64,000 bases of DNA from Bacillota bacterium (GTDB lineage: Bacteria; Bacillota; Clostridia; Lachnospirales; Lachnospiraceae), in assembly GCA_023389295.1 (NCBI GenBank), contig JAEWEO010000098.1, positions 15,091 to 79,090 of the forward strand, given 5' to 3'. A program made the position numbers and the translations under genes. Below, in pieces: positions 7,414 to 17,698 of the stretch (its first letter is position 1; each line of letters opens with the position of its first letter). Under the pieces are notes generated by a model. It was given only the letters and a program-made list of their open reading frames with translations, searched no databases and was not told the DNA's origin.

Positions 7414-9259
7414 AAAGATCCTCCTTTCGAGTAGTTTTACATAGGATTAGGGCTTCACTATCAAGTATTGTTATTTTTGCTCCTTTGTTTAAGGGGTCTC
7501 TCTTACTATAATCAAAAATAAGAATGAGATTCTTTTTGACCGGTTGTCCGGTTTTAGCGGAGGCAATAACATCATACTTAAATTCTTCTATATGAATCCA
7601 TCTTTTTATATCACGGTATTTTTGATATAACTCTCGTAAGCTATTGTTTGTTTTACTTTGCTCAGGTGCAAACGCCGGTCTGGATTTCATATCCTCCCGC
7701 AAGAAGAGATCAAGCATCAATATTTCGCTAAAAAGCTGTTCTAATGTTGCTTTCTTCTCTTCTTCCCTATATTGTAACACCTGATCACGAAAGAAATCCA
7801 GTAGTATTTCATACCTTTTAATCCTACTATGAGATACCAATGAATACCCGGTTTCCTCATAATAATCATATAATGCCTCGTACAATTTCATGGGTGAAGA
7901 ATAATAATGTTCCAGATACAAAAGGGCGTAATGGAATTGACCGCTGTTATAGTAAATCTCAACCATCTCGCAAATCCCCTTCATTCTGATTACTTCATCA
8001 AAGGTCAAGGCTGAGGTAAATAAAACCTCATAAGGTGGCGTCTCATGATAGGTAATTCCATAACGTTTAACATCCTCTTCCATCATGGAGCCTTTTAATA
8101 TTTTTAGAAAGCCTAACTGAAGCTGGTCCGGTCTTAATTGATATACATCCACAAAGGATTGTTCAAAAGATTTATAACCTTCTAAGGGTAGCCCTGCTAT
8201 TAGATCCAGGTGCTGATGAATATTTTTCCCCTCTTTAATACGCAGTACATTCTTTACTAATTTCTCCATATTCATCTTTCTATGGATTGCAGCCGCAGTA
8301 TCGGGATTGGTGGTCTGTACTCCTATCTCAAATTGTACCTGTCCCGGTCTTAGGGTTGAAAGGAATGTAATTTCCTCCTCATCCAATAAATCCGCCGAAA
8401 GTTCAAAGTGAAAATTCGTTATCCCATTATCATGTTCCTTTATAAAACTCCAAATGTCCATGGCATGCTTCTTGTTACAGTTAAACGTACGGTCTACGAA
8501 TTTTACTTGTGGTATCTCGTAATCTAAGAATAACTTCAATTCTCGCTTTACCAGATCTGCACTTCGAAAACGTACCCTATGGTCGATGGAAGATAGACAG
8601 TAGCTGCAGGAAAAGGGACAGCCTCTGCTACTTTCATAGTAAATAATCCTATTTCTAAATAATTCCATATCCTCATAGGGAAAAGGGATGGAATCAAGTG
8701 AAATGGGTGTTCGAACACCCGTCATCGTTATTTCCAACTGTGGAGGATTTTTTAATATATTTTCACCAAACTTTGCTACTTCATCGTGACTTTGAATATT
8801 TTCTGAAATCTCGCCCAGTTTGGCACTAGGCTTGAACGCAAGACCGGATATGTGTTCCAGTTCTATATTACCTTCTGTATAATAGCCCATCAGTTCCAGA
8901 AAAGTTTGTTCTCCTTCCCCAATCATAATGCCATCCAAATATTCTTGTCCCTTCAGACTTTCTCTTGCATCATAGGATACTTCCGGACCTCCATACCATA
9001 TCTTTACCTTAGGCAGTACCTTCTTTAACTCAACCGATACTCTCTTAATGATACTAATATTCCATATATAACAAGAAAATGCGATGACATCAGCTTTTCT
9101 TCTATAAATTTCCCTCAGTATATCTTCTTCTGAATGATTTATGGTCAACTCAAGTAAATCTATTTGATCTGAATATTTCTCTGCATAAGATTTTAGGCTA
9201 TAGACAGCCAGATTAGAATGAATATACTTTGCATTCAGCGCAACAAGCAGCACCTTCAT
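7379..9259 (-). CDS. B12-binding domain radical SAM protein (DUF4080 type)
   Basis: A 626-residue protein with three parts. Residues 1-140 resemble a cobalamin-binding Rossmann domain (MKVLLVALNAKYIHSN start, and IMIGEGEQTF). A radical SAM core near 200-400 carries CPFSCSYC, the CxxxCxxC cluster motif. The C-terminal third, containing RDIKRW, matches the DUF4080 proteins found in many Clostridia. The reaction of this subfamily is not known; relatives perform methylations and other radical chemistry. GGAGG lies about 14 bases upstream of the ATG. nth overlaps its 3' end. Confidence 0.88.
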   Translation of the reverse strand: MKVLLVALNAKYIHSNLAVYSLKSYAEKYSDQIDLLELTINHSEEDILREIYRRKADVIAFSCYIWNISIIKRVSVELKKVLPKVKIWYGGPEVSYDARESLKGQEYLDGIMIGEGEQTFLELMGYYTEGNIELEHISGLAFKPSAKLGEISENIQSHDEVAKFGENILKNPPQLEITMTGVRTPISLDSIPFPYEDMELFRNRIIYYESSRGCPFSCSYCLSSIDHRVRFRSADLVKRELKLFLDYEIPQVKFVDRTFNCNKKHAMDIWSFIKEHDNGITNFHFELSADLLDEEEITFLSTLRPGQVQFEIGVQTTNPDTAAAIHRKMNMEKLVKNVLRIKEGKNIHQHLDLIAGLPLEGYKSFEQSFVDVYQLRPDQLQLGFLKILKGSMMEEDVKRYGITYHETPPYEVLFTSALTFDEVIRMKGICEMVEIYYNSGQFHYALLYLEHYYSSPMKLYEALYDYYEETGYSLVSHSRIKRYEILLDFFRDQVLQYREEEKKATLEQLFSEILMLDLFLREDMKSRPAFAPEQSKTNNSLRELYQKYRDIKRWIHIEEFKYDVIASAKTGQPVKKNLILIFDYSKRDPLNKGAKITILDSEALILCKTTRKEDLFGKPKNIEERT

Positions 9260-9465
9260 AATTAGTTTTCAGCCTCCTTATGGTTATGTCTCATAGCAAG
9301 TCATAACAGTTTTATCGTATCATCATTCTAACACAAGAAAAATAGACAAGCTACCTTCTTTATAAATTTTTAATGATCTCTATAATTCCCATTTTCTAAA
9401 TTCCCATCATTGGATAAACAAGCGATATTTTAGAAATCATAAGAATATGATGAATTTTGGATGAC

Positions 9466-9494
9466 TAGACATCTTTTCTATCATGTGCTATAGT
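9466..9494 (+). promoter_or_regulatory. sigma-A-type promoter of the DUF2156 gene
   Basis: TAGACA (9466-9471), 17 bases, then TATAGT (9489-9494), preceded by a TG extended -10. It lies 39 bases upstream of the ATG at 9533. Confidence 0.6.
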
Positions 9495-9532
9495 TTGATT
9501 TGTCAGATTCTAAATTGCTTTAGGAGGATTTT

Positions 9533-10441
9533 ATGCTTCAATTTGAGCCAATCAATAGTGACAATATATTAAAAGCAGCAGAATATTTTAAATATAAAAT
9601 AAGTCGTACTAGTGATTACACCATTGGTGCCATGTATATGTGGCGCGATTTTTATGAGAACAGCTTTACCATATATGATGATATGATCCTCTATAAGGTA
9701 AAATTTTTAAATAGGACCTCCTTTACTTTACCGGTGGGGGGTGGCTCCCTAACAAAGGCCATGGATGCACTTAAGGAGTACTGTAGGGAACAAAATCTGC
9801 CTCTCTGGTTTTGTACCATTCCAAAGGAGGCTCTTGACCCTCTGGTAAACCAATTCCATGGTACAATTCCCGGGGATCCCAGCCGAGACTGGGCTGATTA
9901 TTTGTATAGGGCTGTTGATCTAGCTGAAATGGCCGGAAGAAGATATAGCGGTCAAAGAAACCACATCAATAAATTCAAAAAATTATATCCGAATTATCGG
10001 TATCAAAGAATTACTTCGGACAACCTTCACAAAGTAGAGGAATTTTTAATTGATTACGAACAAAATCATAGTAAGAATGCAAGCTTAGCAAAGGAAGAGC
10101 TAAGTAGAACCTTGGAAATATTGCCCTTACTAGAGAAATTTAATCTTCCCGGAGGTTTCATTGAGGTTGATAATACCATTGTAGCCCTTGCCATCGGAGA
10201 GGTTATTCAGGACACCCTATATTGTCATATTGAAAAAGCAAACAGAGACTATCAGGGCTCTTATCAAATGATCGTAAAAGAATTTTCAAGTGACATGAGA
10301 AACTCCTTTGGTATCGAATACATCAACCGTGAGGAGGATGTGGGGGACGAAGGATTACGTACCTCCAAGTTGTCCTACCATCCCATAGAGCTTTTAGACA
10401 AATACTGCGTACTGGTGTCGACGGATAATGTAACACCATAG
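9533..10441 (+). CDS. DUF2156 phosphatidylglycerol lysyltransferase-like protein
   Basis: 302 residues with the double GNAT-like arrangement of the DUF2156 family, which is the catalytic domain of MprF-type aminoacyl-phosphatidylglycerol synthases but here stands alone. Conserved-looking stretches include GGGSLTKAM near 65, the RNHINKFKK region near 142, and a C-terminal core INREEDVGDEGLRTSKLSYHP typical of the family. It has no membrane domain, so it may use another acceptor or work with a partner. GGAGG is eight bases before the ATG. It ends five bases from the convergent permease-like gene. Confidence 0.82.
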   Translation: MLQFEPINSDNILKAAEYFKYKISRTSDYTIGAMYMWRDFYENSFTIYDDMILYKVKFLNRTSFTLPVGGGSLTKAMDALKEYCREQNLPLWFCTIPKEALDPLVNQFHGTIPGDPSRDWADYLYRAVDLAEMAGRRYSGQRNHINKFKKLYPNYRYQRITSDNLHKVEEFLIDYEQNHSKNASLAKEELSRTLEILPLLEKFNLPGGFIEVDNTIVALAIGEVIQDTLYCHIEKANRDYQGSYQMIVKEFSSDMRNSFGIEYINREEDVGDEGLRTSKLSYHPIELLDKYCVLVSTDNVTP

Positions 10442-10446
10442 TTGCG

Positions 10447-10875
10447 CTAGAATATCTTATATTTTGGTTTTTCCTCTTTCAATAGAAAATAGCGCAAATA
10501 ATCATCCAGTAAAATAGCAAATAAGGAGAGCAAAAACCAAATGTTTGTATAAAGCAAGCATATTTGTCCCATAAAGTTATAGGCCTTGTCGGAGTAGTCC
10601 CATACATTAAGATTAAGCCAGACGTTTACAATAAGGCCGACCACTAGTTCCACCGTTGTAATAATTAGGGCGGATATAACCATTTGACTGACTAAGGACA
10701 TATTCCAAGAATAAACTTCGTTTAGTAGACCAATTAAAATAAAACAGATACCTCCGGCAATCAGCATGGATATGTGAGAATAACCCCTTGATAATATCTC
10801 TATCCCACCATAGAGAAAACCCCCGATTAGAAACAAAAAAGTGTATTTTAGAAAACGATTGTAAATCAACATCAT
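10447..10875 (-). CDS. small integral membrane protein, putative ABC-transporter type IV family
   Basis: About 142 residues with four predicted membrane spans and the conserved WDYSD..YNFMGQI segment in the last third, characteristic of the clostridial membrane family labelled putative ABC-transporter type IV (PF06541). No ATPase partner is encoded nearby and the transport role is unproven. I chose the ATG at 10875 because AAGGGGG lies eight to nine bases upstream; the ATG at 10884 abuts the purine run. It is convergent with the DUF2156 gene. Confidence 0.7.
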   Translation of the reverse strand: MMLIYNRFLKYTFLFLIGGFLYGGIEILSRGYSHISMLIAGGICFILIGLLNEVYSWNMSLVSQMVISALIITTVELVVGLIVNVWLNLNVWDYSDKAYNFMGQICLLYTNIWFLLSLFAILLDDYLRYFLLKEEKPKYKIF

Positions 10876-10932
10876 AACTAACATCCCCCTTGTAGTTAAA
10901 CATAGTTTTTTACTTTACTCCTACTTATAGAT

Positions 10933-10970
10933 GAAAACCGGTCTGGATAAGCAATACCATACCGGTTTTC
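10933..10970. terminator. 10-base-pair hairpin between ftsH region and membrane protein gene
   Basis: GAAAACCGGT and ACCGGTTTTC form a perfect stem with an 18-base loop. There is no long T-run on either side. It could be a backup terminator for ftsH or a leader structure of the gene ending at 10447. Confidence 0.45.
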
Positions 10971-11058
10971 TGCTATTCTAACCCTTCTATATTAAGTATA
11001 CTCATTCAAAAAGAGAATAAATCGTAGTTTTCTCATTTCTAAAAACTACATTTCTATA

Positions 11059-11235
11059 CTAGTTGTTCCATATTTTTGCACGTAAAAAAGGGCAGTTATG
11101 GGACTGCCCTTTTTCGGAGAAGGTATTTTTGTTACTTATGGGGGTGTAGCAAAAACTATATAATGTATTGGGGTTTACTTCTATAGTATAGCATGTGCCC
11201 CAAAATAAGTGTGCACAAACTTTACAAATTTTCAT
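11059..11235 (-). CDS. possible small cysteine-rich protein
   Basis: A reading frame of 58 codons starting MKICKVCAHLF, with paired cysteines (CKVC, then single Cys at GTC, FCY and NCPF) suggestive of a metal-binding ribbon. It lies 44 bases past the ftsH stop. The ribosome-binding site is poor, and the frame runs through a strong terminator-like hairpin (11084-11114), so it may not be real. It is listed because the cysteine spacing is not random-looking. Confidence 0.3.
   Translation of the reverse strand: MKICKVCAHLFWGTCYTIEVNPNTLYSFCYTPISNKNTFSEKGQSHNCPFLRAKIWNN
11084..11114. terminator. bidirectional terminator after ftsH
   Basis: AAAAAGGGCAGT and ACTGCCCTTTTT form a 12-base-pair stem with a short loop and T-runs on both strands. 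On the minus strand it lies about 165 bases beyond the ftsH stop. Confidence 0.85.
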
Positions 11236-11279
11236 GTCGTAATCCGTCACATTGCACAATTCGTTAACATTATATGGTA

Positions 11280-13106
11280 TTAAGCTTCTTTTACTTCAAA
11301 CAAATCCTCAAATTCTTCTCTGCTAATTCGTTCTTTCTCCATAAGAAGATTTGCACAAGACTCCAGCACATGGCGATACTCAGTTAGTATTCTCTTTGCC
11401 TCTGCATAGCTATCATCAATAATGGAACGCACTTCATCATCGATACGATTTGCAACACTCTCACTATAGCTTCTAGTATGTGCTAAATCTCTACCAATAA
11501 ATACTTCATCATCATCATTATCATAGTTTACCATTCCGATAGCATCTGAGAATCCATAACGGGTTACCATTGCTCTTGCTGTCTTCGTAGCCACTTTGAT
11601 ATCTTGAGATGCTCCGGTTGTAATATCATCAAAGACTAACTCTTCAGCAGCTCTGCCCGCAAGATCAACAATGATTTCCTGCTTCATTCTACCTTTGGTA
11701 TGGAACATTTCATCTTTTTCGGGAAGCGGCATTGTAAAACCTGCAGCACCATTACCGGTAGGGATAATGGATATTGTATATACGGGACCTACATCAGGTA
11801 ATACATGGAATAAAATTGCATGACCGGCTTCATGATATGCGGTAATTCTTTTTTCTTTGTCAGTAATAACCTTACTCTTTTTCTCTGTACCAATTCCAAC
11901 CTTAATAAAGGATTTCTTCACATCTTCACTATTAATAAAACTGCGGTTATCCCTAGCTGCCCCGATTGCAGCTTCATTTAAAAGGTTTTCTAGATCCGCG
12001 CCAGTAAAGCCCGCTGTTGTTTGTGCTATTTCCTTTAAATCTACATCATCACCTAAGGGTTTTCCTTTTGCATGGACTTGAAGAATTTCTTCTCTTCCCT
12101 TAACATCTGGACGTCCAACGGTTACCTTGCGGTCAAATCGACCGGGACGAAGAATTGCAGGGTCTAGGATATCGACGCGATTGGTTGCTGCCATAACAAT
12201 AATTCCTTCATTGACACCAAAGCCATCCATCTCCACGAGTAACTGGTTTAAGGTCTGTTCTCTTTCGTCATGTCCACCACCCATACCGGTTCCTCTACGT
12301 CTTGCTACTGCATCAATCTCATCGATAAAAACAATACAAGGTGCATTTTTCTTAGCTTCTTCAAATAAATCTCTTACACGGGAAGCTCCTACACCTACAA
12401 ACATTTCCACAAAGTCAGAACCGGAGATGGAGAAAAAGGGAACTCCTGCTTCTCCAGCGACCGCTTTCCCAAGTAAGGTCTTACCGGTACCGGGAGGTCC
12501 TACAAGAAGAACGCCCTTCGGAATTCTAGCCCCCACCTGTATATATTTTTTCGGTGATTTTAAGAAGTCAACGATTTCCTTTAATTCATCCTTTTCTTCA
12601 TCAAGGCCAGCAACATTCTTAAAGGTGATCTTCTTATTCTCCTCCGTTGACATCTTCGCACGGCTCTTACCAAAATTCATCACCTTGTTATTGCCACCTC
12701 CCACAGAGGCTTGATTAGACAGAAAGGAGAAAAGCACGATAATCACGATAAATACTAAAATATAAGGTAAAATTGAAGATAAGAAAAAATTCTCCTTAGG
12801 AACATCATTGGTAAAATAATCGACCTTTGCTTCCTGTGCGATCTTTTCTATCTCTTTTACGTCTGTGACAGAAAAAGATTTGTTTTCATCATTTTTAAGA
12901 GTAACTGTAACATTACCTGTCGGCACCTCTTTATTTTGATCAATTTCTATGGCTTTTACATTATTGTCATTTATGTCATTCACAAACTGGTTATAAGAAT
13001 ATTCATCCATATCGTTGAATTCGATTTTCTGGGACAAGAATACTGTAGCAAACACAATTAGCAGAATGATGATATAGAAACCATATCCTTTCATCTGTTT
13101 TCTCAC
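11280..13106 (-). CDS. ftsH: ATP-dependent zinc metalloprotease FtsH
   Basis: A 608-residue membrane-bound AAA+ protease that degrades misassembled membrane proteins and regulators. Two membrane helices (about 8-26 and 107-127) flank an extracytoplasmic loop. The AAA domain shows Walker A GPPGTGKT near 203, Walker B IVFIDEIDAV, and the second region of homology ATNRVDILDPAILRPGRFDR. The peptidase domain has the zinc motif HEAGH near 428. The start is GTG at 13106, preceded by AAAGGAGG. Gene order tilS-hpt-ftsH is the usual Firmicute arrangement. FtsH also matters for sporulation in Bacillus, which fits its place downstream of spoIIE. Confidence 0.98.
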   Translation of the reverse strand: MRKQMKGYGFYIIILLIVFATVFLSQKIEFNDMDEYSYNQFVNDINDNNVKAIEIDQNKEVPTGNVTVTLKNDENKSFSVTDVKEIEKIAQEAKVDYFTNDVPKENFFLSSILPYILVFIVIIVLFSFLSNQASVGGGNNKVMNFGKSRAKMSTEENKKITFKNVAGLDEEKDELKEIVDFLKSPKKYIQVGARIPKGVLLVGPPGTGKTLLGKAVAGEAGVPFFSISGSDFVEMFVGVGASRVRDLFEEAKKNAPCIVFIDEIDAVARRRGTGMGGGHDEREQTLNQLLVEMDGFGVNEGIIVMAATNRVDILDPAILRPGRFDRKVTVGRPDVKGREEILQVHAKGKPLGDDVDLKEIAQTTAGFTGADLENLLNEAAIGAARDNRSFINSEDVKKSFIKVGIGTEKKSKVITDKEKRITAYHEAGHAILFHVLPDVGPVYTISIIPTGNGAAGFTMPLPEKDEMFHTKGRMKQEIIVDLAGRAAEELVFDDITTGASQDIKVATKTARAMVTRYGFSDAIGMVNYDNDDDEVFIGRDLAHTRSYSESVANRIDDEVRSIIDDSYAEAKRILTEYRHVLESCANLLMEKERISREEFEDLFEVKEA

Positions 13107-13260
13107 TGAACAACCTCCTTTAAATCATTATATTATTAATCTTTTGTAAACAACCAATTTCAAACTGCCCGCATATTTCCTCCTGCATGCAGAAATCATG
13201 TTGTTAAGAATTAAGCCCGAAACAGTAAGGCTGATTTTTCCAGCCTGTATCTTGCAATAA

Positions 13261-13782
13261 TTACTGCTCTACTACTCCGACGTAAGGAAGATTTCTATAA
13301 TACTGATCGTAATCAAGACCGTAACCTACCACAAATTCATCCGGTATCTCAAATCCGACATACTTAACATCCACATCGGTTGTTCTACGATCCGGTTTAT
13401 CAAGTAAGGTACAGATGGATAAGCTCTTAGGGGATCTGGTTGCCAGTAAATCTCGTAAATAATTTAAGGTATTACCTGAATCAATAATGTCCTCAACAAT
13501 AAGAACATCTTTACCTTGAATTGATTCATCTAAATCCTTTAATATCCTTACTCTACCGGAACTTACTGTCTCACTACCATAGCTAGATACTGACATAAAA
13601 TCCAAGGTTACCGGAATGGTAATTCTCTTTGCTAAATCACAGCTAAAAAACACACTACCTTTTAATATACAAATAAGATGAATGCTTTTTCCTTCATAAT
13701 CTTTACTAATCTGCTCAGCAAGCTCTCGAATTCTCTCATTTACCTGTTCTTCTGATATCATGACTCTTACATTACCTGTCAT
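13261..13782 (-). CDS. hpt: hypoxanthine phosphoribosyltransferase
   Basis: About 173 residues, the normal size for the enzyme that makes IMP and GMP from hypoxanthine or guanine and PRPP. The PRPP-binding motif VLIVEDIIDSGNTL is near residue 100, and the flexible loop SSYGSET lies before it. I placed the start at the ATG at 13782, preceded by TTGGAGG; a longer frame starts at 13803. It overlaps the tilS stop by 11 bases, so the pair is coupled. Confidence 0.96.
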   Translation of the reverse strand: MTGNVRVMISEEQVNERIRELAEQISKDYEGKSIHLICILKGSVFFSCDLAKRITIPVTLDFMSVSSYGSETVSSGRVRILKDLDESIQGKDVLIVEDIIDSGNTLNYLRDLLATRSPKSLSICTLLDKPDRRTTDVDVKYVGFEIPDEFVVGYGLDYDQYYRNLPYVGVVEQ

Positions 13783-15220
13783 CTTTGCTTTCCTCCAAAT
13801 CAATCATTTTCATCAATAGTATCTTTGTTGTTGTTTCATCCACTTTATATTTTTCACTCATGCGATCCGAAGTGCCCGGAATCCACATAACATGATTACC
13901 ATCCGCAATAAGAACTTGACTGTCTCTTTGTTCTTTTGGTATCTTCTGGTCAATAAAGAAATCTTTTATCTTTTTACGACCACCCGAACCATTGATTTGA
14001 ATATAGTCTCCTTCTTTTCTGGTTCTTATTTCAACAGCATTTTCTATTTTATCATAATCAAACCACTTCATACAACTGTTTTTAGGGATTGTATTCTTTT
14101 TTTCATATTGTAATAGCTGCGTCTGCAAAACTTTGTTAAGTTGTGGTACATAAAGCTCTCCCGGAATCCCAATTATTTTGGCTTCTATTTTAGTATCGCC
14201 TGAATTTATGGTTCTTACCTCATTCTTTTTATAAATCTTTATTTCTTCATAATCCCGTTTTGCAATCATATGATAGGGCAAATGAACATATTTGCCAACT
14301 TGTTTGTCATAGAGAGATCGTATGGCATCGATGTGCTTTGACTCAAGGTCCTTTTGTCTTCCTGCAATCTCTTCCAAAACCTTTCTAATAATACCTTTTT
14401 GGAGGGCCATGGCTTCCTTCGACAACTCTTTTACCTTAATTGTAAACTCAGATCCCTTTTTCGTTACCAGTTCCCGATAGCGGGAATTTATATTCTCCTC
14501 CATGTACTCCAAGGCTTCTTTTAATTTCAAAGAACTTTCATGTATATTATTAACTGCACCGGTATTAATCTCTTTTGTTGCATAACGTAGTATCCGGTTA
14601 CGGATTTTATTTCTTGTATAATCCTCCGTCAGATTCGTTGAATCAATCTGATAGGAAATACCTTCCCTATGAAGATATTCTTCTATCTCATCACGCTCCA
14701 TGCAAAGTAGTGGTCGTATTAAGATAATATTTCCAAAATCAGTACAAATTACTCGGTTTGGTTCCATACCGGTCAATCCTTTAATGCCACTTCCGCGAAA
14801 TAGATGGAACAGAATCGTCTCTGCATTATCATTCTTATTATGCGCTACTGCTATTTTATTACACTTTTGTTGCCTGCACACCTCTAAAAAAGACTGATAC
14901 CTGATATTTCTTCCTGCCTCCTCCTCGGTAAGATTGCAACGTTCTGCAAATTCTTTTACATTATAGGTAAAGTGGAAAAATGGTATACCCAAGCTTTTAC
15001 AAAGCTCGGATACATATAATTGATCACGATTCGCTTCCTCTCCACGAATTCCATGATTAATGTGAACCGCAATTAATTCCATGGAATAGACAGGGATCAG
15101 TTTATGAAGCACATACAAAAGGCAGACAGAATCCGCGCCTCCAGAGACACCGACGACAATTCTATCTCCCCTTTCTATCATATGAAATTGTTTTGTATAT
15201 TCCATTACTTTTTTAAACAT
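13772..15220 (-). CDS. tilS: tRNA(Ile)-lysidine synthase
   Basis: 482 residues. It attaches lysine to the wobble cytidine of tRNA-Ile(CAU), converting decoding from AUG to AUA. The N-terminal PP-loop ATP-binding motif SGGADS is near residue 26. The central TilS substrate-binding region and the C-terminal domain with GDYIQINGSGGRKKIKD are both present, so this is the long Bacillus-type form. GGATATCT precedes the ATG. It lies directly upstream of and overlaps hpt. The window also carries an elongator tRNA-Met with the same CAU anticodon, from which TilS must discriminate. Confidence 0.97.
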   Translation of the reverse strand: MFKKVMEYTKQFHMIERGDRIVVGVSGGADSVCLLYVLHKLIPVYSMELIAVHINHGIRGEEANRDQLYVSELCKSLGIPFFHFTYNVKEFAERCNLTEEEAGRNIRYQSFLEVCRQQKCNKIAVAHNKNDNAETILFHLFRGSGIKGLTGMEPNRVICTDFGNIILIRPLLCMERDEIEEYLHREGISYQIDSTNLTEDYTRNKIRNRILRYATKEINTGAVNNIHESSLKLKEALEYMEENINSRYRELVTKKGSEFTIKVKELSKEAMALQKGIIRKVLEEIAGRQKDLESKHIDAIRSLYDKQVGKYVHLPYHMIAKRDYEEIKIYKKNEVRTINSGDTKIEAKIIGIPGELYVPQLNKVLQTQLLQYEKKNTIPKNSCMKWFDYDKIENAVEIRTRKEGDYIQINGSGGRKKIKDFFIDQKIPKEQRDSQVLIADGNHVMWIPGTSDRMSEKYKVDETTTKILLMKMIDLEESKDDR

Positions 15221-15322
15221 AGATATCCTATCTTACCTATCCAAGGTCTTTTGTTAGTCAAAATATTAATAGTATAATAACCCTTTTATTTCTGTATTTC
15301 AATGAAATTTTCTTATTTCCTT

Positions 15323-17611
15323 TTATTTTAACCACATTCCTGCAGTTATTACCGTCATATCATCTTTTGGCACATAATTACTTTGAGAAAGTGCTTTGTC
15401 TAATATACGATTTGCAATTTCCTGCGGGTTATTGCTTTTTATTTCCATGATCATTTTTTCCATAAAGGCTTCTTTTTCCTCAACCTCAATGCAATCTAAT
15501 ACACCGTCCGTTACCATAATCACAATATCTCCCTCATAAAGCTTTTTAGTAACAGTATCATAATCCACATTACCAAACATTCCGATTGGCAAAGTGGTCG
15601 AACTAATGGTTTCCACCCAATGATCCCTCTTAATAAAAGCTGCTGCTGCACCTATTTTGATAAATTCACACATACCGGTGAATAAATTGATGATGCTCAA
15701 ATCAATAGTAGAGAAGGTCTGCTTATCGGATTTTAATACTAAACTTGAATTTATCAGTCGAATGGCCGTCTCCGCCTTAAAACCGGCTTCGATCATCTGC
15801 TCCAGTAAGGACATGACCGCTTCACTTTCTTCACTAGCTTCTTTGCCCGTTCCCATGCCATCGGATAGCGCAACCATAAACTCGCCTGACTCCAGCTTAA
15901 GAATGGAGAAATTATCTCCGGACACATTTTCTTTCATCGCTCGTGAAATCCCGGTTAGTATTTTAAATTTAGTATCTGTGACAAAATTAAAACTATCATA
16001 CTCCTTTGCAATAACAGTCTTGGAGGCCTCGCTAACTTTCATTTTTACACCAAGTGCATCGCTTATAGCTGCTGCGGCTTCTCTTGCCGTAACACATCTT
16101 CCATTAGGACAGGCTGCATTTAAGAAAATTTCTTTTCTCTTATCCGAACGCTCAAAGATAGTAATATCCTTTACTAAGATATGCTCAGCACGCAATCTGC
16201 GAACAACCTTCTCCTCCTCCGTATGAAAACCCTGTGCAGTCTCATAGATGTCCCCGGTGATGTCACAAATAACAGTGGACACCTCCTTCAATTGCTCAGC
16301 AATGACTTCTCTGCTCTCAGAGATTCTGCTATACCATATTTGATTTAATTTCGCTATTTCAAAGCCACGATTTGTTTCAGCAATAAAATCATCCGCACAG
16401 ATACAATCCGATAAAAAACCCGCCGGTATATCTTCTATTCCCAGAACACCTTTTTTCTCCGCTATCTCAAACATAGTACAGGCAGCATCATAGGTATTCT
16501 CAAAATTATTCTCCCAGCAGGAATTGCAGTTGCTGCAGTTTTTGCAAAGTTTCTCAGAGATATCCTCAAAGATACGATTCAGCTCTTGTTGTTTTAATTT
16601 TGTCTGTTTTTCCGTTATGGTATCCAAGGTCTTGGATAGTTTAAGAAAAGAATCAGAAAACACCTTCATTCTAGCTTTTGCAATCTTTCTTAAATTCTGA
16701 GTTGCAAGTTGTTCTTCTCTACCGGTTCCACCGGCTGCATCAACGCGATAAATAAGACTTGATGGAAGAAGTAAGAATACTATGACCGCAGATGCCAAGG
16801 CACCTATTTCATTGATGGATAACTCCATATCCCTATTTACATAACCCATAAATGCAGCTGTTATTAAGTATATGATGGCAGTTGGTATTCTACCCATTTC
16901 TCTAAAAACAGCAGGAATAATGCCCATAATGGTATACATACTTACCTCTGCTAAAGGCGCTCCTCTCATACATAGCGCAAAGCCACAGACACTTCCTGTA
17001 ATAGCACCTTGTCCAACACCATATTTATAGGTAAAAAATAATATAATTAAAAACACCATAGTTTCTATTGGTTCCACATAGCCGTTATTGATCTCCGGCA
17101 ATGCATAAATAACAACTGCAACCATGGCTGCAATGCTTACCATTTGCTCATTTGTCATTTTAAAGCCTTTGGTCACCTTTAGAAGATAATCAATTCCGTT
17201 TTTAAACATACCGCCTGATACGATTACTATGATACCTTCTAATACAACGAGAGTCACCCTCTCTGAAAAATTACTTCCTGACGCAATCTCCATAAACGAA
17301 AATATACATAGCGAAACTGCAGGTATCAAATATAGGATAGGTTTGGGAATATTCCGGTTTTTCAGTACTGGTGATTTCATCAATATTAATGCTGTCAACA
17401 TCGATAACGTATATTTAATTATCTGCGTAGGTGCCATAACTGAGGCTATTCCAAGAAAAGTAACCAGAAATGTGATTCCTATTCCTGCATTACTCAGATA
17501 TGCTGCAGTAAAAAATCCAATGGCCAAAGGATTCATATTATAAAATTCAGCCCTGGATATCACAAAACCAATCAATTGAATCAATATTATTCTTTTATTA
17601 AATCCCTTCAT
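15323..17611 (-). CDS. spoIIE: stage II sporulation protein E
   Basis: 762 residues, slightly shorter than the Bacillus protein. About ten membrane spans occupy residues 1-290 and a central region follows. A C-terminal PP2C-type phosphatase domain has the metal-binding motifs VALSDGMGTGKEA near 580 and VTDGVLD near 695. In the family it dephosphorylates SpoIIAA-P in the forespore to release sigma-F, and localises to the polar septum through FtsZ. An unusual cysteine group (CSNCNSCW, then AACTMF) lies near 360-380 in the central region. GGAGGAG lies 12 bases before the ATG. Promoter features upstream suggest Spo0A control. Confidence 0.97.
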   Translation of the reverse strand: MKGFNKRIILIQLIGFVISRAEFYNMNPLAIGFFTAAYLSNAGIGITFLVTFLGIASVMAPTQIIKYTLSMLTALILMKSPVLKNRNIPKPILYLIPAVSLCIFSFMEIASGSNFSERVTLVVLEGIIVIVSGGMFKNGIDYLLKVTKGFKMTNEQMVSIAAMVAVVIYALPEINNGYVEPIETMVFLIILFFTYKYGVGQGAITGSVCGFALCMRGAPLAEVSMYTIMGIIPAVFREMGRIPTAIIYLITAAFMGYVNRDMELSINEIGALASAVIVFLLLPSSLIYRVDAAGGTGREEQLATQNLRKIAKARMKVFSDSFLKLSKTLDTITEKQTKLKQQELNRIFEDISEKLCKNCSNCNSCWENNFENTYDAACTMFEIAEKKGVLGIEDIPAGFLSDCICADDFIAETNRGFEIAKLNQIWYSRISESREVIAEQLKEVSTVICDITGDIYETAQGFHTEEEKVVRRLRAEHILVKDITIFERSDKRKEIFLNAACPNGRCVTAREAAAAISDALGVKMKVSEASKTVIAKEYDSFNFVTDTKFKILTGISRAMKENVSGDNFSILKLESGEFMVALSDGMGTGKEASEESEAVMSLLEQMIEAGFKAETAIRLINSSLVLKSDKQTFSTIDLSIINLFTGMCEFIKIGAAAAFIKRDHWVETISSTTLPIGMFGNVDYDTVTKKLYEGDIVIMVTDGVLDCIEVEEKEAFMEKMIMEIKSNNPQEIANRILDKALSQSNYVPKDDMTVITAGMWLK

Positions 17612-17698
17612 ACTAACATTCGCTCCTCCTGCTTTACCTTGTTGGTTCTATAGCTGTGGTTGTAATTATAGGCAGAGCAATATAAAATCTTTGTCATA

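Noticed and set aside
12127..12714. 195-codon plus-strand frame opposite ftsH
   Set aside because: It is the complement of the strongly conserved AAA domain of ftsH, with Ser/Pro-rich wording typical of an antisense shadow.
15657..16226. 189-codon plus-strand frame opposite spoIIE
   Set aside because: Antisense to the PP2C domain; no ribosome-binding site and no recognisable motif.
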